A DNA stretch of 64,000 nt from CAZAPO01 sp044841755 (GTDB lineage: Bacteria; Bacteroidota; Bacteroidia; Flavobacteriales; Flavobacteriaceae): the NCBI GenBank assembly GCA_044841755.1, contig JAXOFM010000001.1, positions 434,001 to 498,000 of the forward strand. The letters are read 5' to 3'. The notes beneath the pieces are model-generated. The model had not been told where the DNA came from, did not search any database, and saw only the letters and a list, made by a program, of their open reading frames with translations. The translations under genes and the position numbers were made by a program. Positions 16,714-25,788 of this stretch are shown in pieces (position 1 is the stretch's first letter; every line of letters begins with the position of its first letter).

Positions 16714-19461
16714 TTAGAATCTGAAGTAAACATTTAAGAAATAAGTAGTTCCTCTACCATACCAATACTTGGGTCCAAACACACGCGTTGGATTAGCGTT
16801 ATCATCTCTTAACTCTCTAAAGTTAGCATTTCTACCTTGTTCGAAACCTCCTGTTTTATATTCCTTATCTAAAATGTTGTTAATACTAGCAAAGAATCCA
16901 ACAAAGTAATCTCCTATTTTCCATGATTTACCACCAACTGCGTTAACAACCATATATTCGTCAAACTCTTCTTGTTTTAACAACTCTCTTGCTAAATCTG
17001 GGTCGTAATCGTTAAATGGTAATCCATCACCATCTAGGTAAAAGTTTTCTGTTCTTGTTAATGGGCTAATATCTAAATAGGTATTAGAGAACATGTTTGC
17101 CGTAGCACTAAACCACCAATATTCTGGATCACGATATTCAAATCCAACCGAATAAGCTCTTTGTGGCCCTCCAGCAAGTTTATAATCTTTTAAGTTTGCT
17201 TCTCCAAAATCTTGAAAACCATTATCAAAATCGTCAGAAGTTAAGATTAGGCTAGGATTATTATCATAGGTATACTGTCCAACCGAAGCAGCTCCTTTTA
17301 ATTTAATTGTTGGTGTTACTTGTGCTTCAATACCAAGTTCACCACCAAAAAACTTTTTGTCTACGCCTTGTAATATTTCCTGAACAAATGCTGTATTTTC
17401 TCCTCCAATACCATCGGCAAAAAAGAATGAAATTTCATTTGCATCTTCAGTTTTTGTGTAATAACCAGTTAATCTAGCTCTCACAATTGGTGAACGGAAA
17501 ATATAACTTGCATCAACTGATGATATTTTTTCTTCAGTGATTTCATTACCACTAATATCTCCTACCACATTATGGTTTTCTCTTGAATTAGAAAATGTAT
17601 TTCTAAGTGATGGTGCTTTAGTTATATAAGCTGCATTTACATCAAATAAATGCTTCCCTGTTAATTTATATGTAAATCCTGCTTTTGCTCCTAAACCATT
17701 AAACTTGACTTTTCTACCTTTCCCAAATGAGTTATCTGCATAAGCTTCATGCTGATACAAACCTTCTCTTTGGTATTGTGTATTGGTTAAACTACCTGAT
17801 AGATAAAAATCAACTTTATTGTATTTGAATAATGCCTGAGCGTGAGCACTAAAAACATCTGCCAAAAGGTTGTAATTGTATCTGAATTTATCTCCTTCTC
17901 CTGCAACAGCGTCTGGATTTCTAAGATCAAACTGATAACCATCAAAAAAATCTACATTCAAAATACCTCCAGTACTTCCAAGCATATCTGTAATCTTAGC
18001 AAAGTTCTCAGACTTTAAGCTTCTATAGTTTAAAGATCCAATAAGTGTAACATTATCATTTAATTCTGTATTGAAGATTGTGTTAGCAGTAAACTGAGAA
18101 TCATCACTTCTGTCTTCGTATAAAACATATGCTGCATAATTACCTCCAATATTATTGGTGATGTTCGCATCGTAAATTCTACTCCAATCAATCTGACCAT
18201 TATCTACAAACTCTTGCTGAAATTCGTAGGCTCCTGAAAGGTCACCATCGGCTAACCAATAGCTCGGTAATTTTTGATAATATGCAGGACTTGGGTTAGC
18301 TCCTCCCGGAAAATCTAATCTGCTATTCCCTAGCTCTCCAAACTGATAAGCAAAATTTGTGTTAAGGGTCGTTCTATCACTTAAATCCCAATAATGGTTT
18401 AACATTATAATTGGCTCTTCTGTACGCTTTATACGAGAATTACGCTTTTCTCCATCTTGCCATCCCCAATACTCATTATACTTTATTCCTTTAAGATCAT
18501 ATACTTCTTGAGTATTTGGTGAAGACTTTCCTCTTCTGTTAGGAGCATAAATACCGGTTATGTTAATACTGTGATTATCTCCTAGTTGTTTTTCAACAGA
18601 TGCAAAGAATGAATTTGCATCATAAAATGTTCCATCCTGGAAACCTTCATCTCCCCATCTTCTACCAACAGATAATGAATAAGCCCAACCACCGTCAACA
18701 ACACCAGAAGAATAAGTAGCCATCATTCGGTTAGTATAACTTCTATTTGATGATGAATAAGTAACTCGACCACCTTTTCTATACTGTGATGCTCTAACAT
18801 TAATATTTGTTGTACCAAGTATTCCTCCAAAATTATAAGCAGAAGGAGCAATACCATTTGTGAATTCTTGGTTTCTTAGTACATCGTTCAGTCCTCCCCA
18901 ATTACTCCACTGAGGCCTACCGTTGAACATTTTATTCATTTCAACACCATTGATAAGTACTGTTCCGTTTTCAGAATCTAGCCCTCTAACTCTAAAGAAA
19001 GATTGTCCAAACTCAAAAGCTGCGGTTCTTAAAAATACATCTCTTGAAGACTGCAAGAGTCCAGAGATATTGTCAGCACCACTGGTATCATCAGATAATT
19101 CATCATCAGATAATGAAATGGTAAACATGTCTGCAGAATCTGTAACATCAATCTTCAATACCATATCAGATATATCAACGGTGCTTCCTTCATTTACAAC
19201 AATTGGATATCTAGCAGTTATATAACCAGCCTTTGCTACATTTAAAACTTGCTCGCCTAAAGGAATATTTCGTGTAAACTGAAACTCTCCATTTGAATTG
19301 GTTTTTGTGGTGAATGAAGTTTCTTCAATTGTAATCGTAACATCGGGAATAGGTTGATTAGTGGCTGCATCTTTCACACTACCTTTTATAATAGTTTGCT
19401 GTGCAAAAGCTGACGTCACTATAAACACTCCCAATAAAAAAGTGAATACGCTTTTTTTCAT
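16714..19461 (-). CDS. TonB-dependent receptor with carboxypeptidase-like N-terminal domain
   Basis: The 915-residue protein has a signal peptide (cleavage after SAFA), an N-terminal carboxypeptidase regulatory-like beta-sandwich (GSVKDAATNQPIPDVTI), a plug region (FFRVRGLDSENGTVLINGVE) and a 22-strand barrel ending in the aromatic signature TTYFLNVYFRF. Receptors of this form import substrates through the outer membrane using TonB energy. No SusD-like gene is next to it; a DUF5689 lipoprotein is downstream and a secreted nuclease is divergent upstream, hinting at nucleotides or phosphate compounds as substrate. An acidic stretch between the sandwich and plug (SLSDDELSDDTSGAD) is notable. Confidence 0.92.
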   Translation of the reverse strand: MKKSVFTFLLGVFIVTSAFAQQTIIKGSVKDAATNQPIPDVTITIEETSFTTKTNSNGEFQFTRNIPLGEQVLNVAKAGYITARYPIVVNEGSTVDISDMVLKIDVTDSADMFTISLSDDELSDDTSGADNISGLLQSSRDVFLRTAAFEFGQSFFRVRGLDSENGTVLINGVEMNKMFNGRPQWSNWGGLNDVLRNQEFTNGIAPSAYNFGGILGTTNINVRASQYRKGGRVTYSSSNRSYTNRMMATYSSGVVDGGWAYSLSVGRRWGDEGFQDGTFYDANSFFASVEKQLGDNHSINITGIYAPNRRGKSSPNTQEVYDLKGIKYNEYWGWQDGEKRNSRIKRTEEPIIMLNHYWDLSDRTTLNTNFAYQFGELGNSRLDFPGGANPSPAYYQKLPSYWLADGDLSGAYEFQQEFVDNGQIDWSRIYDANITNNIGGNYAAYVLYEDRSDDSQFTANTIFNTELNDNVTLIGSLNYRSLKSENFAKITDMLGSTGGILNVDFFDGYQFDLRNPDAVAGEGDKFRYNYNLLADVFSAHAQALFKYNKVDFYLSGSLTNTQYQREGLYQHEAYADNSFGKGRKVKFNGLGAKAGFTYKLTGKHLFDVNAAYITKAPSLRNTFSNSRENHNVVGDISGNEITEEKISSVDASYIFRSPIVRARLTGYYTKTEDANEISFFFADGIGGENTAFVQEILQGVDKKFFGGELGIEAQVTPTIKLKGAASVGQYTYDNNPSLILTSDDFDNGFQDFGEANLKDYKLAGGPQRAYSVGFEYRDPEYWWFSATANMFSNTYLDISPLTRTENFYLDGDGLPFNDYDPDLARELLKQEEFDEYMVVNAVGGKSWKIGDYFVGFFASINNILDKEYKTGGFEQGRNANFRELRDDNANPTRVFGPKYWYGRGTTYFLNVYFRF

Positions 19462-19551
19462 TTTAATTTTTAAGGTTAATACTTCTTTTTCCTAGAAAAA
19501 CTTCGGAATTTTCAAGGCTAACAAATTTACGCTATTTCCTACTAATATTCT

Positions 19552-19559
19552 TAACTTTG
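19552..19559 (+). promoter_or_regulatory. Probable sigma-A -7 box for the secreted nuclease
   Basis: TAACTTTG matches TAnnTTTG and lies 44 bases before the ATG at 19604. The 142-bp intergenic region also serves the divergent TonB receptor gene. Confidence 0.45.
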
Positions 19560-19603
19560 GCCTACAAATTGATTGTATCTTAACAAAGAAAAACATTGTT
19601 TAA

Positions 19604-20656
19604 ATGAAAGCGATACGTTTTATAATTACTGCCTTAATATTTACCACATTCTTAAACATTTCAGGTCAAGAAAAAAGAAAATTTAAAGTTCATACCATTG
19701 CTTTTTATAATGTCGAAAATCTTTTTGACACCATAAATAACCCTAACAAGTTTGATGAAGCCAGCCCTATCATGGAGTTAAACTTCAATAGAGAAGAAAT
19801 TTACAAAAAGAAGGTGCAAAATATGGCTAAGGTTATCTCTGAAATTGGAGCAGATGTTTCAAAAAATACTCCAGCTATTATTGGTTTATCAGAAGTTGAA
19901 AATAGGCAAGTTGTTGAAGATCTTGCTAACGACCCTGCACTACTACTAAAAGATTATGGGATTGTCCACTTTGATTCTCCAGACGCTAGAGGAATAGATG
20001 TTGCATTAATGTATCAAAAAGACTTATTTGTTCCAGTTAATGTGAGTAGTCATGAATTGAAAATTTATGATGACTTAACCAGAAAGCGTGTTTATACTAG
20101 AGATCAACTTTTGGTTACCGGTAAGTTAGAAGGTGAAACTATACACCTAATTGTGAGTCATTGGCCTTCACGTAGTGGTGGAGAAGCCAGAAGTAGACCA
20201 AAACGTATGGCTGCAGCTAGATTAAACAAACGAATTATCGATTCTTTGCAGGCTATTGATCCATATGCTAAAATATTTAGTATGGGTGACCTAAACGATG
20301 ATCCAACAAATGCTAGCTTAAAGAAAGTTTTAAAAGCTAAAAAGAATAAAGAGGATGTTGAACTTAAGGGTATCTATAATCCAATGGAATCTTTTTTCAA
20401 AAAAGGATTAGGGTCTAATGCGTACAGAGACGCATGGAGTTTATTTGATCAAATTCTAATTACTAAACCGTTACTTGATAAAGACTATTCTTCTTTTAGA
20501 TACTACAAAGCTGGTATTTTTAATAAGCAATATTTAACCAATAAAAAGGGCCGATATAAAGGCTATCCTTTTAGAAGTTTTGCAGACGGCGGCTTTACTA
20601 ACGGATTTAGTGATCACTTTCCAGTTTATGTGCATATTATAAAAGAAGTGGAGTAA
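19604..20656 (+). CDS. Secreted endonuclease/exonuclease/phosphatase family protein
   Basis: The 350-residue protein has an N-terminal signal (MKAIRFIITALIFTTFLNISGQ) and then a DNase I-like domain with motifs AFYNVENLFDT, GLSEVENRQVV, RGIDVALMYQ, SHWPSRSGGE, GDLNDDP and GFSDHFPVYVH. It is clearly a paralog of the gene at 13870-14814 but is exported, which points to action in the periplasm or outside the cell. It is divergent from a TonB receptor/DUF5689 pair. A role in degrading extracellular nucleic acid is inferred. A terminator follows immediately. Confidence 0.9.
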   Translation: MKAIRFIITALIFTTFLNISGQEKRKFKVHTIAFYNVENLFDTINNPNKFDEASPIMELNFNREEIYKKKVQNMAKVISEIGADVSKNTPAIIGLSEVENRQVVEDLANDPALLLKDYGIVHFDSPDARGIDVALMYQKDLFVPVNVSSHELKIYDDLTRKRVYTRDQLLVTGKLEGETIHLIVSHWPSRSGGEARSRPKRMAAARLNKRIIDSLQAIDPYAKIFSMGDLNDDPTNASLKKVLKAKKNKEDVELKGIYNPMESFFKKGLGSNAYRDAWSLFDQILITKPLLDKDYSSFRYYKAGIFNKQYLTNKKGRYKGYPFRSFADGGFTNGFSDHFPVYVHIIKEVE

Positions 20657-20686
20657 TAAAAAAGCAGCTTAATTAGCTGCTTTTTT
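20657..20686 (+). terminator. Bidirectional terminator between nuclease and small membrane protein
   Basis: The repeat AGCAGCT / AGCTGCT with a five-base loop is flanked by A and T runs on both sides, so it can end both the plus-strand nuclease and the minus-strand gene at 20698. Confidence 0.9.
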
Positions 20687-20697
20687 ATTTTTAAAGT

Positions 20698-21129
20698 TTA
20701 TCTAGGCCATACATCCCAAGGGATTCTAGACAAAAAGAACAGTAAAGCGATAGTATAAAAAATAGCTATAGTCTTATACTTTGATATAGAAGTTAGCTTC
20801 TTTTTATGTTTAGAATATCCTATGGTTATTAATGCGATTGCAATTAAATTCATTAGTGGGTGTTCCACTAAATAAAGCCTTTGAATACTTTCTCCCATGA
20901 CATTCCCTTCTGCCCACCAAGAAAACTTTGGTGACACAAAGTACAGTATTATGGCAATTAAGAATTGAATATGTGAAACAATTAAAGCAAATAATGCTAT
21001 TCTAAAAGATTTAGCACTGTATTCTTTCTTACCAAATAATCCACCTAAAGAATTAATAACGGCCAACAATAGAACAAATAAAACCAAGTAGGCCCAGTAA
21101 GAATGTAAGTTTAAAATAATCTCGTACAT
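20698..21129 (-). CDS. Four-helix membrane protein of unknown function
   Basis: From the ATG at 21129 the protein has 143 residues. A longer in-frame start at 21186 would lie in the terminator of the upstream receptor gene. Four hydrophobic helices are visible at about residues 10-30, 42-64, 89-106 and 117-135, with conserved-looking HSYWAYLVL, a SHIQFLIAIILYF histidine in helix 2, HPLMN and SRIPW. The membrane histidines could in principle bind heme, as in small cytochrome-like proteins, but this is not shown. From memory, relatives are sometimes labelled ribosomal protein L27 in databases, which the sequence does not support. Confidence 0.7.
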   Translation of the reverse strand: MYEIILNLHSYWAYLVLFVLLLAVINSLGGLFGKKEYSAKSFRIALFALIVSHIQFLIAIILYFVSPKFSWWAEGNVMGESIQRLYLVEHPLMNLIAIALITIGYSKHKKKLTSISKYKTIAIFYTIALLFFLSRIPWDVWPR

Positions 21130-21171
21130 AGTTAGAAGTTTAGTGACTAAAAATAGTGATTTTAATTCATA

Positions 21172-21201
21172 AAAAAACCTGCTCAATAAGCAGGTTTTTT
21201 T
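21172..21201 (-). terminator. Terminator after the second TonB receptor
   Basis: The repeat AACCTGCT / AGCAGGTT with a short loop has A and T runs on both sides. It lies 15 bases downstream of the receptor stop on the minus strand. Confidence 0.9.
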
Positions 21202-21215
21202 AAAAGTATATTTTA

Positions 21216-23981
21216 TTAGAAGCTATAACGAATGCTAAAGTTCCAAGTTCTTCCAAATCCAAAGAAGGCCTTGTTTCTTACATCAACTCCTTTATAAGTT
21301 GCAACAGAACCAGGTGCTGCAAAATAGTTTGTAGCAGATTCTGCTAAGTACTCTTCATCAAGAAGGTTATTAACATTTAATCTTAGGGTTAAAGTATTTT
21401 CTTTATCTTCTCCTAAGAACATTTTACCAGTTAAACCAGCATCTACTAAACTGTATGCAGGTAATTGTAATGATCCCATGTGATTTGGATCATCAAAATC
21501 TTCTGCATTAATGTCTGCATAAAGGTTATCTGCTTTTCTCCAGTTAACATCGAAGCTAAATCCATCTGTTAAAAATGGCTTAATTCTAGTCCCAACTAAA
21601 GCTGTAAATTGAGCAGCATCTCCTACTTTTACTCCATCAAGATAAAGTGTTTCAGTAACAGTTTCTCCATCTATAATAATAGGCTGAGAAGTTTCATTAT
21701 CAACATAACTAGCAGTTACGCTTGAACCATATTCCCAGTTTCCTACAGATAACATTCCGTTAAACTCAACAAAACGACTTGGAGTATAGCTGGCTTCAAC
21801 TTCAACTCCCATGTGTATTTGCTCAATTCCTTGCATATTTGCCGTAGCATCTCTCTCCACACCATTTACATCAAATGAAGAAGAGAAAGCAAGGAATCTA
21901 TCTTTCCAAGAAGTTCTATACAAGTTAACATTTGCATCAAATGTTGATGAACGATATCCATATCCTAATTCTAATCCAAGTACTTTTTCATTACTGTAAT
22001 CAGGATTAACAGTGTTACCAAAGTTTATGAAAATAGCATCAAACAATGGTTGCTTAGAGTAGTATCCTGCATTAGCAAAAACATTATTATTATCATCAAT
22101 ATTAATGTTTAATCCACCCTTAATATTTCCTCCAAAAATATTTTCCCAATCAGTCTCTTGGTTTTCAGGAGTTTCATTAAAATAATCTATTCTTTTAAAT
22201 CCTTGAGTAGAAACAGCAGCTTGTACAAAGGCAGAAACATTATCTTTCTTATATTCTAATTGTGTAAATGCTCCTAACCAGCGTACTTTACCGTCATTAT
22301 AATAATCAATCTTCTCATCATCATCTATACTCTTAAATACGTTCCAAAGACCACTTAAGTGAGAGTTATTAATATCTCCACTTGTAATGAAATTACCAGA
22401 AGGCTCATTTGTGTTATCAAAATCAATATAACCACTTGCTCCTAAAAGATTATCTACTCTTCTATAGTGTATTCCTTTATAACTTCTTACATCAACACCA
22501 AAATCAAGTGTTAACGTCTCGCTCAATTCAGTATTAAAGTTAATTATAGTTCCAAACCAGTTATGTGAGTTCATAGAAGCTCTACGAGTAAGTCCGTTAT
22601 TACTTCTATCATTGATATTTCCATCATCTGGTCTTGTGTATTGGTTTCCATCAGAAAATGTAACTGTAGCTCCTTTGTTATAAGCAACAATTTTATCCCA
22701 CATTACTTCTCCGGTTAATCTATCTCTGAAAATACTGTTTGAAGCAAATCTAAATCCTGGTAAACGTCCAATGTCTCCAGTACCACCACCTCTACCAACA
22801 GAAGCATAAACTACAGTTGCAAGTGATGATTTTTCGTTAATCTCCCAATCCCAGTTTATAGATGCAATTGGTTTATGATAAAAATTCTTTCTCCAGTTGA
22901 ATTCACTACCTCCTAAATACTTATCATTTAAATCGTAATCACTCATATGGCCATGATTGTAATTGTATTTCTTACCATAAGACAGGTAATCATCAATTGT
23001 TGCCATATTAAAGAAACTTGTTGTTCTTTGATTGTGTACCTGTGGTGCTCCTGTTACAGTTAACTGTAAATTATGTCCTCCGGTTTCATAACCAAATCCA
23101 AGAAAATAACTATACCCTTCAAATGAAGTACCTGTAACATAACCATCACCAGCAGTTCTACTCATTAAAACTGAAGTTGCAAATCCGCTATCCATTTTTC
23201 CAGTAGAATAAGATGCTGTAGTTTTTAAATAATTATCATTACCTACCGTAAATCCAATTTTACCACCTTCTTCTCTATCTGTAGTTTTAGTTAATACGTT
23301 AATTGTACCACCTACAGAAGAAATTGCTAGTTTAGAAGAACCAAGTCCTCTTTGAACTTGCATACCAGTTGTTACATCACTAAGTCCAGCCCAGTTTGAC
23401 CAGTATACCCAGCCATTTTCCATGTCGTTTACTGGCACACCATTAATCATTACCGCAGTGTTTCTTTGGTCAAAACCACGAATGTTAATTCTAGAATCTC
23501 CAAAACCACCACCAGACTTTGTTGCATATACAGAAGGTGTACTGTTTAAAATTTCAGGTAATTCTTGGTTACCAATTTTCTCTTCAATTTCTGTTGCTCT
23601 AATAGTAGACACAGCAACAGGAGTTTCACGATCTCGTGCAAAATCTACCACACCAGTAATAATTATCTCTTCTAGAGCATTATCTGGAGATAAAGTAATT
23701 GTTCCTAGGTCAGTATCTCCATTGAAAGCAAGGGTAACACTTGCATATCCAACATAAGATATAACTATTTCACCTGAAGACGCTGATGTATTCAAAGTGA
23801 AATTTCCGTCAAAATCAGTAGAAACTCCATTAGAAGTTCCTTTTTCTAAAATGTTCGCTCCAGGAAGCGGAGCATTTAGTTCAGAATCCATTACGATTCC
23901 TGTTACTCTACTTTGTGCAAAAGCACTGCTACTAAATACAAATGCTAAAGCAAGTAATAAAAATTGAGTAGTTTTTTTCAT
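21216..23981 (-). CDS. TonB-dependent receptor with carboxypeptidase-like N-terminal domain
   Basis: The 921-residue protein has a signal peptide (cleavage after SSAFA), a carboxypeptidase regulatory-like domain (GIVMDSELNAPLPGANI, STDFDGNFTLN), an EEIIITG stretch typical of the region near the TonB box, a plug (INIRGFDQRNTAVMINGVPV) and a barrel ending in GRTWNFSIRYSF. There is no SusD or other partner gene beside it, so the substrate cannot be assigned. It is monocistronic by position: its own promoter upstream, a terminator downstream, and pgi separated by 156 bases. Confidence 0.93.
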   Translation of the reverse strand: MKKTTQFLLLALAFVFSSSAFAQSRVTGIVMDSELNAPLPGANILEKGTSNGVSTDFDGNFTLNTSASSGEIVISYVGYASVTLAFNGDTDLGTITLSPDNALEEIIITGVVDFARDRETPVAVSTIRATEIEEKIGNQELPEILNSTPSVYATKSGGGFGDSRINIRGFDQRNTAVMINGVPVNDMENGWVYWSNWAGLSDVTTGMQVQRGLGSSKLAISSVGGTINVLTKTTDREEGGKIGFTVGNDNYLKTTASYSTGKMDSGFATSVLMSRTAGDGYVTGTSFEGYSYFLGFGYETGGHNLQLTVTGAPQVHNQRTTSFFNMATIDDYLSYGKKYNYNHGHMSDYDLNDKYLGGSEFNWRKNFYHKPIASINWDWEINEKSSLATVVYASVGRGGGTGDIGRLPGFRFASNSIFRDRLTGEVMWDKIVAYNKGATVTFSDGNQYTRPDDGNINDRSNNGLTRRASMNSHNWFGTIINFNTELSETLTLDFGVDVRSYKGIHYRRVDNLLGASGYIDFDNTNEPSGNFITSGDINNSHLSGLWNVFKSIDDDEKIDYYNDGKVRWLGAFTQLEYKKDNVSAFVQAAVSTQGFKRIDYFNETPENQETDWENIFGGNIKGGLNINIDDNNNVFANAGYYSKQPLFDAIFINFGNTVNPDYSNEKVLGLELGYGYRSSTFDANVNLYRTSWKDRFLAFSSSFDVNGVERDATANMQGIEQIHMGVEVEASYTPSRFVEFNGMLSVGNWEYGSSVTASYVDNETSQPIIIDGETVTETLYLDGVKVGDAAQFTALVGTRIKPFLTDGFSFDVNWRKADNLYADINAEDFDDPNHMGSLQLPAYSLVDAGLTGKMFLGEDKENTLTLRLNVNNLLDEEYLAESATNYFAAPGSVATYKGVDVRNKAFFGFGRTWNFSIRYSF

Positions 23982-24012
23982 ACTGAAAAATTAATTTGTT
24001 GTTTAGTTTCGG

Positions 24013-24020
24013 CAAAAATA
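24013..24020 (-). promoter_or_regulatory. Probable sigma-A -7 box for the second TonB receptor
   Basis: On the minus strand TATTTTTG followed by CC matches TAnnTTTG, 31 bases upstream of the ATG at 23981. A TTTG lies about 25 bases further upstream, slightly longer than the usual spacing. Confidence 0.5.
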
Positions 24021-24137
24021 CTTATAAATTCCCATAGTTTATTAACAAACCGTTAAGAAATTTATAGCGTTTCAAGATACAAACATTAATTGAATGTTAA
24101 CAAATTTTAACTTTCAGCAGTAATTTTAGTGTAAGTG

Positions 24138-25784
24138 TTAGTTTTTCAGACTCTTATAGTGCTCTATGAGTTGCTTAGTAGAGTTGTCGTGGAGTGTTTG
24201 TTTGTTCGAATTAAGTTCTTCTAATACCTTTCCTGCCAGTTGTTTACCTAATTCTACTCCAAATTGGTCATAACTGAAAATATTCCAGACAAAACCTTGA
24301 ACGAAAATTTTATGTTCATACATTGCGATGAGCTTCCCTAAACTTTCTGGAGTTAGCTTATTTACAAAAATGGTATTTGTTGGTCTGTTCCCCTGAAAAA
24401 CTTTAAACGGAATTAGTTCATCTTTTTCCTCTTGTGATAAACCTGATACTTCTAATTCCTTATTAACATCACTCTTGCTTTTACCGTTTAATAACGCTTC
24501 TGTTTGTGCAATAAAATTTGAAATAAGTTTATCATGATGGTCAGCATTACCATGTAAGCTATGCACAAATCCAATAAAATCTGTTGGAATAATCTTGGTT
24601 CCCTGATGAATTAATTGAAAAAAGGCATGCTGTGAATTGGTTCCTGGTTCTCCCCAAACAAGTGTTCCTGTTTGATAGTTGACTGTGTTTCCGTTTCTAT
24701 CAACTCCTTTTCCGTTACTCTCCATAACTGCTTGTTGCAAATAGGTAGCAAACTGATTTAAGTATTGCGTGTAAGGGATTATTGCCTCACTTTCGGCATC
24801 AAAGAAATTGTTATACCAAATACTTAAAAAAGCCAATATAACTGGAATGTTGCTATCAAAAGATTCATTTCTAAAATGATTATCCATCTTCTGTGCTCCT
24901 GAAAGTAGCTTTTCAAAATTATCGTATCCAACCGATAAACTAATGCTTAATCCAACTGCGCTCCAAAGTGAAAAACGACCTCCAACCCAATCCCACATTG
25001 GGAAAATATTTTCATCATCAATTCCAAAAGCTTTTACTTTTTCTAAGTTTGTTGACACAGCTACAAAATGCTTAGATACGGCATCTTCATCTGCAGTCTC
25101 TAAGAACCATTTTCTAATTGTATTTGCATTAGATATTGTCTCTTGAGTTGTAAAGGTTTTTGAAACAATAACAAAAAGTGTGGTCTCAGGGTTTAAATGC
25201 TTTATTACCTCATTAACGTGATCACCATCAACATTACTAACAAAATGTGTAGTTAATTGATTTTTATAAAACTTTAAAGAATCTACCACCATCGCTGGTC
25301 CAAGATCTGATCCTCCAATTCCAATATTAACAACATCCGTAATAGCCTTTCCTGTATATCCTTTATGCGCTCCACTTACAATTTTGTTAGTGAAGTTTTT
25401 TATCTTTTTTCTAACATTATAAACCTCAGGAATTATATTTTTACCGTCAACATACACCTCAGTATCTTCATTTGCTCTAAGTGCTGTATGTAAAACCGCT
25501 CTTCCTTCTGTTTGGTTTATTATGTCACCTATAAACTGACTTTCAATAGCTTTATTTAAACCTATTTCATTTGCCATTTCAACAAACAAGTCAATGGTTT
25601 TTTGAGTAATTCTGTTCTTAGAATAGTCAACAAAAAAATCGTTCCACTTTATTGTAAAACGATTGGCTCTTTCTTCATCTTCGTTAAACCATTTTGTCAT
25701 ATGAACATCATTGATTTGATCAAAGTGTTCTTGCAACTTTTTCCAAGATTGGGTTTGTGTTGGATTAATATTATTTAATGCCAT
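24138..25784 (-). CDS. pgi: Glucose-6-phosphate isomerase
   Basis: The enzyme interconverts glucose 6-phosphate and fructose 6-phosphate in glycolysis and gluconeogenesis. The 548-residue length equals the E. coli-type enzyme. Family segments are VNIGIGGSDLGPAMV, SKTFTTQETISNA, the MWDWVGGRFSLWSAVGLSI block, GEPGTNSQHAFFQLIHQGT, and near the C-terminus YDQFGVELGKQLA. All sites appear intact. It begins 4 bases after the stop of the broken M23 peptidase gene, so it is probably transcribed in the run that starts with the DUF3108 gene. No clear terminator follows. Confidence 0.97.
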   Translation of the reverse strand: MALNNINPTQTQSWKKLQEHFDQINDVHMTKWFNEDEERANRFTIKWNDFFVDYSKNRITQKTIDLFVEMANEIGLNKAIESQFIGDIINQTEGRAVLHTALRANEDTEVYVDGKNIIPEVYNVRKKIKNFTNKIVSGAHKGYTGKAITDVVNIGIGGSDLGPAMVVDSLKFYKNQLTTHFVSNVDGDHVNEVIKHLNPETTLFVIVSKTFTTQETISNANTIRKWFLETADEDAVSKHFVAVSTNLEKVKAFGIDDENIFPMWDWVGGRFSLWSAVGLSISLSVGYDNFEKLLSGAQKMDNHFRNESFDSNIPVILAFLSIWYNNFFDAESEAIIPYTQYLNQFATYLQQAVMESNGKGVDRNGNTVNYQTGTLVWGEPGTNSQHAFFQLIHQGTKIIPTDFIGFVHSLHGNADHHDKLISNFIAQTEALLNGKSKSDVNKELEVSGLSQEEKDELIPFKVFQGNRPTNTIFVNKLTPESLGKLIAMYEHKIFVQGFVWNIFSYDQFGVELGKQLAGKVLEELNSNKQTLHDNSTKQLIEHYKSLKN

Positions 25785-25788
25785 GAAT

